From assembly GCA_016845285.1 (NCBI GenBank), contig JAERSX010000407.1, positions 1 to 11,862 on the forward strand: 11,862 nt of DNA, read 5' to 3'. The stretch's first letter is position 1, and every line of letters starts with the position of its first letter. The notes under the pieces were generated by a model that made no database searches, was not told where the DNA came from, and saw only the letters and a list, made by a program, of their open reading frames with translations. The position numbers were made by a program, and so were the translations under genes. This document shows positions 1 to 5,109 of the stretch, piece by piece. The stretch is from Deltaproteobacteria bacterium (lineage in GTDB: Bacteria > Myxococcota_A > UBA796 > UBA2385).

Positions 1-1
1 G

Positions 2-781
2 CACACGGGCGCGGCCCAAGGCTTCGCTGGTCCCGTCGGCATCGCCGAGGAGTTCACGGTCATCGCCGACAAGACGGTGCGCCCCATGGTCAACATCCTC
101 TGCGGCTGCAACCGCACCGACACGCACGCCCTCGACGTGAACCTCGGCCGCGACTGTCCCATGCCCGAGTTCGTCGACCTGCCTCTGGCCCGTGAGGGCG
201 CGCCGGGCCCCCGCAGCGGCACCGCGCTGCGGCTCCGTCGCGGCATCGAGGTGGGCCACATCTTCAAGCTGGGCACGAAGTATTCGGCCGCCATGGAGGC
301 CACCTTCATGGGACCGAACGGCAAGCCCACCGTCTTCGTGATGGGGTGCTACGGCATCGGCGTGAGCCGGATCGCCGCCTCCGCCGTCGAGCAGAACGCC
401 ACCGACAAGCACATCGTCTGGCCCGTGCCCATGGCGCCCTTCGAGGTGGCCATCGGCTGCCTGAACATCAAGCGCGAAGAGCACCTCGCTGGCGCGGATG
501 CAGCCTACGCAGCCCTGCAGGCCAACGGCATCGACGTGATGCTCGACGACCGCAAGCTCTCGCCGGGTGCCAAGCTCACCGACCTCGAGCTCATGGGCTT
601 CCCCTACAGCCTCGTGGTGGGTCGCGACTACCCCAAGGACGGCACCGTCGAGGCCCGCGACCTCGCCAGCGGCGAGCGCTGGAAGGGCCCCATCGACGAG
701 GTGGTCGCCGAGCTCACCCGTCGGGTCGAGGCCGGGCGGAGTGGCTCGCTCACCGAGACGACCGGCCAGCTCGGCACCTGA
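2..781 (+). CDS. proS: Prolyl-tRNA synthetase, C-terminal part (5' end outside window)
   Basis: This enzyme charges tRNA-Pro with proline in the cytoplasm. The reading frame is open from base 2, so the N-terminal part, including class II motifs 1 and 2, lies to the left of the window. The visible 259 residues begin with GAAQGFAGPVGI, typical of the end of the bacterial insertion (editing) domain. They continue with RGIEVGHIFKLGTKYS and the class II motif 3 region MGCYGIGVSR, then WPVPMAPFEVAI, which opens the anticodon-binding domain. In that domain LDDRKLSPGAKLTDLELMGFP matches the conserved DDR...PG...D.EL.G.P pattern. These are hallmarks of the long bacterial-type ProRS. A tail of about 15 residues after the last conserved segment looks lineage-specific. 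The TGA stop lies 12 bp from the stop of the convergent radical SAM gene. An internal GTG at 77 is not a real start, because homology continues upstream of it. Confidence 0.97.
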   Translation, partial: HTGAAQGFAGPVGIAEEFTVIADKTVRPMVNILCGCNRTDTHALDVNLGRDCPMPEFVDLPLAREGAPGPRSGTALRLRRGIEVGHIFKLGTKYSAAMEATFMGPNGKPTVFVMGCYGIGVSRIAASAVEQNATDKHIVWPVPMAPFEVAIGCLNIKREEHLAGADAAYAALQANGIDVMLDDRKLSPGAKLTDLELMGFPYSLVVGRDYPKDGTVEARDLASGERWKGPIDEVVAELTRRVEAGRSGSLTETTGQLGT

Positions 782-793
782 AGCCCAGGGCCC

Positions 794-2215
794 TCAGGCC
801 AGACCGGCCGCCTCCAGCTCCGCGCGACGCGGGGCGAGGCGCTCGGCCTCCAGGCCGTCTCGGTAGAGCAGGTTGTAGGTGTCGAAGGGCACGAGCCGCA
901 GATCGTCGGGCTGCACGATGTGCACACAGCTCTTCTTGACGCTCCGCAGCTCCAGGCTGTCCGCGTCGAGGAATTGCATGATCACCACGCGAAACACGCG
1001 CTCGTAGCCCCACTGCTCGGGAACCCCCACGCGCGGGAGACAGCAGAGGAGCTCACGCAGGCTGCCGGCGGCGGAGTCGGGGGAGTGGCTGGTGCTCAAG
1101 AGGCCCACGAGGTGGTCACGCACGGGCGACTCCTTCTCGAAGGCGATGGTGCTGCGGGGGCCGGCGAGGAGCACCTCGCGGGGCACCATGCTGGTCAGCG
1201 GGACGACGCCCGCATCGGTGCGCAGGGCGTAGGCCATGGCCAGGCCGTCTGGATGACAGGGGACGGGCACCACATCATCGGGGGTGAAGATGTCGCACTG
1301 CTCCAGCAGCTTGCGGCGCACCTCGGTGAGGGTGAGGCGACCCTCGGGGCCGAGCCCCTCGACGCGACCGGCCCGCTGGACGGGCTGGAAGGTCACCCCT
1401 CGCACAGCGCTGCTGGCCAGCCCCTGGGCCACGATCTCGCCGAGCTCGCCGTCGTTGACGCCCCGCTGCACCGTCACCACCAGCGTCACGTCCAGCCCTG
1501 CGGCCTCGCAGTGGGCCAGGGCAGCGGCCCGCTCTGCTCGGAGGTCGGCGCCCCGGAGCGCCTGCAGGGCCTCGGCACGGGTGCTGTCCCACTGCAGGTA
1601 CACCTCGAAGCCCGGCTGGTAGGCCGCCAGGCGCTCGGCGAAGTCGGGATCTCGGGCCAGGCGGAGGCCGTTGGTGTTGAGCATCAGGTGTCGGATGGGC
1701 CGGGCCTTGGCGGCGTCGAGGACCTCGAAGAATTGGGGGTGAAGGGTGGGCTCACCGCCCGAGAGCTGGACCACGTCTGGGGTGCCCTCGCTCTCGACCA
1801 CCGCGTCGAGCATGGCCTCGAGCTGAACCAGCGGCCGAAATCCCGGTCGGTGAGGACCGCTGTCGGCATAGCAGACCGGGCAGCGCAGGTTGCAGGCATC
1901 GGTGAGCTCGACGATGGCCAGGCAGGTGTGCTGCTCGTGATCGGGACACAGCCCACAGTCGTAGGGACAGCCGTACTTGATGGGCGTCTGCCAGCGCAGG
2001 GGCAGCTCGCTGGGCTTGATCCACTTCTCGCGAGCGGCCAGCCAGTAGTCGGCATCATCGGCCAGCAGAGAGGTGTGCCAGCCGTGCTGGGGGCAGCGCC
2101 TACGCAGCAGGACCTGGCCGCCCTGGACGAGGATCTTGCCCTCGGCCTTGCGGAAGCAGCGGGGGCACAGGCCCACGGCGACGTCGTAAAACAGGTAGGG
2201 CCGAGTCTTGGACAT
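794..2215 (-). CDS. Radical SAM protein resembling the tetraether-synthase (Tes/COG1964) family
   Basis: A 473-aa radical SAM enzyme. The CX3CX2C cluster motif that binds the SAM-cleaving [4Fe-4S] cluster is C108-NLR-C112-PV-C115, and the SAM-binding GGEP motif is at 153-156. Extra cysteines precede the core: C17PRC20 with C41PQH, then C83, C87, C90 and C98 in GCPYDCGLCPDHEQHTC. Later cysteines include C307, C320, C391/C392 and C430. The N-terminal CPxC...CPxHG region followed by YDCGLCPxHxxHTCLA directly before the radical SAM motif is, from memory, the layout of the COG1964 group. That group includes archaeal tetraether synthase Tes, which joins lipid tails by C-C coupling and carries a rubredoxin-like iron and auxiliary clusters. 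Membership is inferred, and the substrate here is unknown. The ATG at 2215 is chosen because MSKTRPYLFYDVAVGLCPRC gives the expected N-terminus. No Shine-Dalgarno is visible and only 18 bp separate it from the divergent ATG. A longer open frame to 3448 is antisense shadow. Confidence 0.93.
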   Translation of the reverse strand: MSKTRPYLFYDVAVGLCPRCFRKAEGKILVQGGQVLLRRRCPQHGWHTSLLADDADYWLAAREKWIKPSELPLRWQTPIKYGCPYDCGLCPDHEQHTCLAIVELTDACNLRCPVCYADSGPHRPGFRPLVQLEAMLDAVVESEGTPDVVQLSGGEPTLHPQFFEVLDAAKARPIRHLMLNTNGLRLARDPDFAERLAAYQPGFEVYLQWDSTRAEALQALRGADLRAERAAALAHCEAAGLDVTLVVTVQRGVNDGELGEIVAQGLASSAVRGVTFQPVQRAGRVEGLGPEGRLTLTEVRRKLLEQCDIFTPDDVVPVPCHPDGLAMAYALRTDAGVVPLTSMVPREVLLAGPRSTIAFEKESPVRDHLVGLLSTSHSPDSAAGSLRELLCCLPRVGVPEQWGYERVFRVVIMQFLDADSLELRSVKKSCVHIVQPDDLRLVPFDTYNLLYRDGLEAERLAPRRAELEAAGLA

Positions 2216-2233
2216 CCGGCGTACTATCGCGAC
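2216..2233. promoter_or_regulatory. Possible shared bidirectional, leaderless promoter
   Basis: Only 18 bp separate the divergent start codons at 2215 (-) and 2234 (+), and neither gene has a Shine-Dalgarno. The gap contains TACTAT (2222-2227), a -10-like hexamer for the plus gene ending 6 nt before its ATG. On the other strand GATAGT (2228-2223) is a -10-like hexamer ending 7 nt before that ATG. The two hexamers overlap by five bases. This geometry would put both transcription starts at or next to the start codons, giving leaderless mRNAs. No convincing -35 is seen on either strand, so this is inference. Confidence 0.35.
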
Positions 2234-2896
2234 ATGCTCGCCCACCGTGGACGCCGCCTGGCCCAGCTCACCTGCCTCGCCACCTGCGGGGTCATCGCCT
2301 GGTGGGCCTGCGCCCCCATCGTGGGCACCATGCCCTCGCCGGCGCCGCTCCCAGGCGACCCGGATGCCTGGGCCTACACTGGCACCCTGAGCTACGGGCC
2401 CACCCTGGTGGAACCGTACTGCCACCAGCAAGGGGCTTCCTGCGCCAACCGCCTCGAGCTCACGCCCAGCGTGGGCGCCGTCGATCTCGCGATGTCCAAA
2501 CGCATAGCCGAGCGCTTCACCATGGGCGCCCACCTCGGCGGCGGCATCGGCGCGGGCCTCTACCTCGGCGCCAGCAGCCGCTACTTCGTGGTCGACCAGG
2601 ACACCCTCAGGGTCGGGATCGAGGGCCAATTCGGATTCCTCTGGACCGCCATCGGCGTCCCCGTGGCGGTGCGCCTGAACGACAACCTCTGGCTCCACAC
2701 CGCCCCCAGCGTCGGCCAACGCCTGGCCCACCACACCCGTCTGCCCGTGGGCCTCAGCATCGACCTGAGCGACGGTCTGCGCCTCGCCTTCGAGGTCGCC
2801 GGCGGCTACGGACCCAACGTCCTCGCCGACTACGTAGACGGCGGGACCCGCGCGGACTGGGGCGTCTGGGTGAGCACCGGCCTCACCTTCCACTGA
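2234..2896 (+). CDS. Putative outer-membrane beta-barrel-like protein with signal peptide
   Basis: A 220-aa exported protein of no family I recognise. Residues 1-26 form a signal sequence: a basic n-region (RGRR), then a hydrophobic stretch ending WWAC. Cys26 could be a non-classical lipobox, although tryptophans at -3 and -2 are unusual, so ordinary cleavage is equally possible. The rest alternates hydrophobic and polar residues and contains many Gly and aromatic residues (for example MGAHLGGGIGAGLYLGASSRYF and FLWTAIGVPVAVRL). It ends WGVWVSTGLTFH. This pattern suits a small beta-barrel with a near-terminal aromatic C-end. The ATG at 2234 is chosen because it gives the signal sequence; the frame stays open further upstream, but only as antisense of the radical SAM gene. 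Its stop lies 9 nt before the probable start of the Lgt-like gene, so the two are likely cotranscribed and coupled. Confidence 0.8.
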   Translation: MLAHRGRRLAQLTCLATCGVIAWWACAPIVGTMPSPAPLPGDPDAWAYTGTLSYGPTLVEPYCHQQGASCANRLELTPSVGAVDLAMSKRIAERFTMGAHLGGGIGAGLYLGASSRYFVVDQDTLRVGIEGQFGFLWTAIGVPVAVRLNDNLWLHTAPSVGQRLAHHTRLPVGLSIDLSDGLRLAFEVAGGYGPNVLADYVDGGTRADWGVWVSTGLTFH

Positions 2897-2905
2897 GCGA
2901 CGCCC

Positions 2906-3658
2906 CTGCACCCCGTCCTCCTCCAGCTCGGCGGCACCACGGTGCCCACCTACGCCCTGTGGGTGGGCCTCGGCATCGTGGCCGCATGGTGGGTGCGACG
3001 CCTGGAGGTCTCGCGCCTCGGTCACCAGCGCTGGCCCGGCTACCACTGGGTGCCCGTCGGTGCGCTGGTGGGCGCCGTCCTGGGCGCCAAGCTGGGGATG
3101 CTCCTCTTCGAGCCGCCCGGGGCCTTCGCCGAGACGCTGGGCCGCGTGCTGTCCCTCGACTTCACCGGCAAGACCATCCTCGGCGGCCTGGCCGGCGGCT
3201 ACCTCGGGGTCGAGCTCGCCAAGAAGGCCGTGGGGATCGAGGTCAGCACGGGCGATGCCTTCGCGGTGGCCGTGCCCCTGGCCCACGGCATCGGTCGCAT
3301 GGGCTGCCTCTTCGAGGGCTGCTGCTACGGCGCCGTCTGGGACGGAGCCTGGGCCGTCGAGCTCCACGGCGCCGCCCGCCACCCCGTCCAGCTCTACGAA
3401 GCCGGAGCCCTCCTCGTCATCGCCGGCCTCAGCTGGGCCCTCCGCCACCGCCCCTGGCCCGCCGGCCAGCGCTTCAAGGCCTACCTGCTGGCCTACGCCC
3501 TGCTCCGCTTCGGCCTCGACGCGCTGCGCGGTGACCCCGGCGTGCAGTGGGGGCCGCTGAGCGCGGTGCAGTGGGCGTGTCTGGTGGGCGCCGGGCTCAT
3601 GGGCCTCGGCATGTGGCGAGCCGCCCGACCTTCGGCCTCACCGACGCAAGGCGCGTAG
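2906..3658 (+). CDS. Lgt-like (prolipoprotein diacylglyceryl transferase family) membrane protein
   Basis: An integral membrane protein of about 250 aa with several hydrophobic segments and the landmarks of the Lgt family. Lgt moves diacylglycerol from phosphatidylglycerol to lipobox cysteines at the inner membrane. With a CTG start at 2906 the N-terminus reads MHPVLLQLGGTTVPTYALW, which aligns with the family's usual (H/D)PV-F-IG--------YG-- opening. The first conventional start, GTG at 2942, would delete that block. Other landmarks are GKTILGGLAGG (88-98), GRMGCLFEGCCYG (130-142) and RHPVQLYEA (158-166). The GR(M)G motif is kept, but the FxNxExxG continuation of canonical Lgt is replaced by LFEGCCYG, a variant I associate with Lgt-like paralogues. 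It may therefore not be the housekeeping Lgt. It follows the barrel-like gene by 9 nt, and its 3' end overlaps the convergent SRPBCC-like gene by 21 bp. Confidence 0.9.
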   Translation: MHPVLLQLGGTTVPTYALWVGLGIVAAWWVRRLEVSRLGHQRWPGYHWVPVGALVGAVLGAKLGMLLFEPPGAFAETLGRVLSLDFTGKTILGGLAGGYLGVELAKKAVGIEVSTGDAFAVAVPLAHGIGRMGCLFEGCCYGAVWDGAWAVELHGAARHPVQLYEAGALLVIAGLSWALRHRPWPAGQRFKAYLLAYALLRFGLDALRGDPGVQWGPLSAVQWACLVGAGLMGLGMWRAARPSASPTQGA

Positions 3659-4099
3659 CTCTGCCATCAGGGCATCGAGGTACTTCCGCTGACCCCGCTC
3701 CATGATGCGGTCAGCCACAGGCTTCACCGCCCGTGCGATGAGGCGGTTCAGCCCCAGGTCGGCGTCGATCTGTTCGGAGAACACCACCTTGCAGCCGCTG
3801 GCCGTGGCGCTGAAGCGAGCGGTGCCCCGCACCTCCATGTTGCCCTCGGGGGCCGTCTGCCAGCGGATGGTGTCGCCCTCCTGCGTGAAGCGCATGGTGT
3901 AGCGGCCCTGGAAGCGAACGGTGCCCGCGCGCTCCTCCTTCAACACCACCACCAGGCGATCGCCCCCCCGAGCCTCGGCCGAGACCGTATCTGGCGTACA
4001 ACGCCCCTGACGCGGCATATCGAGCCAGGCAGCCATGGCGTCGCTCACGCTCAGGGGCAGCGCGAGCACCTCCTCATGTCGCCCAGTGAAGCCAGCCAT
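3638..4099 (-). CDS. SRPBCC-fold-like protein (START/polyketide-cyclase-type)
   Basis: A 153-aa soluble protein without signal peptide. It shows a run of predicted beta strands in the middle (DRLVVVLKE, TVRFQGRYTMRFTQ, TIRWQTAPEG, ARFSATASGCKVVFSEQIDAD). These are followed by a long C-terminal helix (LIARAVKPVADRIMERGQRKYLDALMAELRAL). Short N-terminal strand and helices, antiparallel strands and a long terminal helix are the SRPBCC helix-grip layout, whose members bind hydrophobic ligands or lipids. The exact family and ligand are not recognised. The start is fixed at 4099 by a strong Shine-Dalgarno TAAGGAG four bases upstream; an ATG at 4156 lies inside the repeat operator and is rejected. 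The gene diverges from the B12-binding regulator and shares its upstream region, so co-regulation is plausible. Its 3' end overlaps the Lgt-like gene by 21 bp. Confidence 0.75.
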   Translation of the reverse strand: MAGFTGRHEEVLALPLSVSDAMAAWLDMPRQGRCTPDTVSAEARGGDRLVVVLKEERAGTVRFQGRYTMRFTQEGDTIRWQTAPEGNMEVRGTARFSATASGCKVVFSEQIDADLGLNRLIARAVKPVADRIMERGQRKYLDALMAELRALRR

Positions 4100-4103
4100 G
4101 TCA

Positions 4104-4110
4104 CTCCTTA
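4104..4110 (-). promoter_or_regulatory. Strong Shine-Dalgarno deciding the SRPBCC-like gene start
   Basis: On the minus strand TAAGGAG sits four nucleotides before ATG 4099. It is the best ribosome binding site in the window and supports the shorter N-terminus MAGFTGRHEEV over the upstream in-frame ATG at 4156. Confidence 0.8.
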
Positions 4111-4149
4111 CGCCTTCGACCCTGAGTATCCGCTGGAGCATGGCGATAC

Positions 4150-4183
4150 TGCACATGCTATGTACATACTATTGCACAACCTG
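4150..4183 (+). promoter_or_regulatory. Tandem 11-bp direct repeats, putative operator of the CarH-like regulator (set A)
   Basis: The gap between the SRPBCC-like gene and the regulator contains TGCACATGCTA (4150-4160), then without a gap TGTACATACTA (4161-4171). A further, weaker copy, TGCACAACCTG (4173-4183), is shifted by one base. The same unit recurs in the gap before the receptor gene. Tandem repeats of about 11 bp are the known operator architecture of CarH regulators. A -10-like TACTAT (4167-4172) overlaps the second and third units, so bound protein would block transcription of the regulator gene. It could also affect the divergent SRPBCC-like gene. No clear -35 is seen. Confidence 0.65.
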
Positions 4184-4194
4184 GAGTCGCCCCC

Positions 4195-5052
4195 ATGGGC
4201 TACAGAATCAAGAGTGTGGCACGACTCACCGGCGTCCCGCGCGAGACCCTCCTCGCGTGGGAGCGGCGCTACAAGGTGGTGACGCCCAGTCGCCTGGCCA
4301 ATGGCTACCGGGAGTACTCCGAGTCCGAAGTGGAGACGCTCACCCGCCTCAAGGCGCTCGTGGACACCGGCCACAAGGTGGGCGAGGCGGTGTCCCTCCT
4401 TCGAGATGAGGGCCCGCGCGAGCCCCCACCCGGGGTCGCAGCACCCATCGTCGACTGCGCCGATCAGCTCTACGACGCCCTCGTGGCCTTCGACGAGGGC
4501 CGTGCTCAGACGGTCGTGACCTCTCTTCGCGGGGTGCCCTTCGCCCAGCAGGTCTGCCGGGTCTACCTCCCGGTCTTGCGCCGGGTGGGCACCGCCTGGG
4601 CGATGGGCCAGGCCACCGTGCTCCAGGAGCACTTCGTCAGCGCCTTCTGTCGGACCCGGATGATGGAGATGTTCACCATGCTCCAGACGAACGACCGCAC
4701 CGGCCCGCACGTCATCTGCGCCTGCGCCCCCACCGAAGATCACGACCTCGGTCTGCTCGGCACCGCCGTGCTGCTCTCGCTGAAGGGCTACCGCGTGAGC
4801 TGGCTGGGCGCGCGCTGCCCTGCCGACGAGCTCTTGGCCCTCGTGGCTCACCAGCGTCCCGACCTCGTGTGCCTCGCGGCGGTCTGTGGATCCGATCCCA
4901 AGGAGCTCCTTGCACAGGTCAGATCACTCTCCGCGGTACTTTCCGACCACGCGAAGCTCGTTGTCGGCGGCGCCGATGTTGCCGACCTGGTGGGCACTTC
5001 CGTGCCAAAGGTGGAGTGGCACACCAAGATCGGCGGCCTGATCTCTGCTTGA
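4195..5052 (+). CDS. MerR-family regulator with B12-binding domain, CarH/LitR-like
   Basis: A 285-aa transcription factor. Residues 2-70 form the MerR winged-helix DNA-binding domain (YRIKSVARLTGVPRETLLAWERRY). A helical-bundle domain (about 88-165) holds W135-x9-E145-H146, the Wx9EH signature of CarH-type photoreceptors. A Rossmann-like B12-binding domain (about 171-285) holds E181-D-H183-D-L-G186 (lower axial His183), S202-W-L204 and G258-G259. In CarH, adenosylcobalamin assembles a DNA-binding tetramer in the dark and light breaks the Co-C bond, relieving repression; that mechanism is transferred by homology. The position equivalent to Thermus CarH His132, next to the Trp, is Ala136 here, so the post-light bis-His state may differ. 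GGAG at 4183-4186 is a suitable ribosome site for ATG 4195. The gene is preceded by tandem operator-like repeats, and matching repeats begin 3 bp after its stop, suggesting autoregulation plus control of the downstream receptor. Confidence 0.93.
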   Translation: MGYRIKSVARLTGVPRETLLAWERRYKVVTPSRLANGYREYSESEVETLTRLKALVDTGHKVGEAVSLLRDEGPREPPPGVAAPIVDCADQLYDALVAFDEGRAQTVVTSLRGVPFAQQVCRVYLPVLRRVGTAWAMGQATVLQEHFVSAFCRTRMMEMFTMLQTNDRTGPHVICACAPTEDHDLGLLGTAVLLSLKGYRVSWLGARCPADELLALVAHQRPDLVCLAAVCGSDPKELLAQVRSLSAVLSDHAKLVVGGADVADLVGTSVPKVEWHTKIGGLISA

Positions 5053-5077
5053 CTTGCACATGGTCTGCACATAGTCT
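5049..5077 (+). promoter_or_regulatory. Candidate sigma-70-type promoter of the receptor-lipoprotein operon
   Basis: TTGACT (5049-5054, five of six to the -35 consensus) overlaps the regulator's stop codon. It is followed after 17 bp by TAGTCT (5072-5077), which keeps only the first, second and last -10 bases. The spacer is filled exactly by the direct repeats. Transcription would start near 5084, inside the hairpin before the receptor start. The -10 is weak, as expected for a regulated promoter. Confidence 0.45.
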
Positions 5078-5087
5078 GTACTGAGAC
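5055..5087 (+). promoter_or_regulatory. Three tandem 11-bp direct repeats, putative operator (set B)
   Basis: TGCACATGGTC (5055-5065), TGCACATAGTC (5066-5076) and the diverged TGTACTGAGAC (5077-5087) follow one another without gaps. The first two differ at one base. They match the unit found upstream of the regulator and lie between, and over, the candidate -35 and -10 elements. This is where a CarH-type tetramer would be expected to block RNA polymerase. Confidence 0.7.
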
Positions 5088-5101
5088 GGTAAACGTCTCA
5101 G
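5081..5101 (+). promoter_or_regulatory. Perfect 8-bp hairpin abutting the receptor ribosome binding site
   Basis: CTGAGACG (5081-5088), loop GTAAA (5089-5093) and CGTCTCAG (5094-5101) form a perfect stem. Its last bases run into the Shine-Dalgarno AGGAG (5100-5104) of the receptor gene starting at 5110. It could stabilise the 5' end, restrict ribosome access, or act as a DNA dyad. It lacks a U-tract, so it is not a standard terminator. Confidence 0.55.
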
Positions 5102-5109
5102 GAGACTGG

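Noticed and set aside
777..800. Possible bidirectional terminator between proS and the radical SAM gene (CCTGA...TCAGG)
   Set aside because: Only five base pairs with a 12-nt loop, no T-tract on either side, and it overlaps both stop codons.
920..2233. Plus-strand open frame upstream of the barrel-like protein
   Set aside because: It is antisense to the radical SAM gene, with shadow composition and no recognisable motif. The signal peptide beginning at 2234 marks the true start.
794..3448. Very long minus-strand frame (884 codons) reading through the barrel-like and Lgt-like genes into the radical SAM gene
   Set aside because: The part upstream of 2215 is an acidic, repetitive Gly/Ala/Glu/His composition typical of the antisense of GC-rich genes. 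The recognisable protein begins at MSKTRPYLFYD.
4100..4156. N-terminal extension of the SRPBCC-like protein to ATG 4156
   Set aside because: The TAAGGAG site is placed for ATG 4099, and the longer start would lie inside the tandem operator repeats.
4160..4167. ATGTACAT palindrome as a stand-alone operator
   Set aside because: It is better explained as part of the 11-bp direct-repeat series, and flanking symmetry is off by one base.
5053..5109. Cobalamin riboswitch before the receptor gene
   Set aside because: The gap is only 57 bp and has no B12-box-like sequence; the space is filled by repeats and a simple hairpin.
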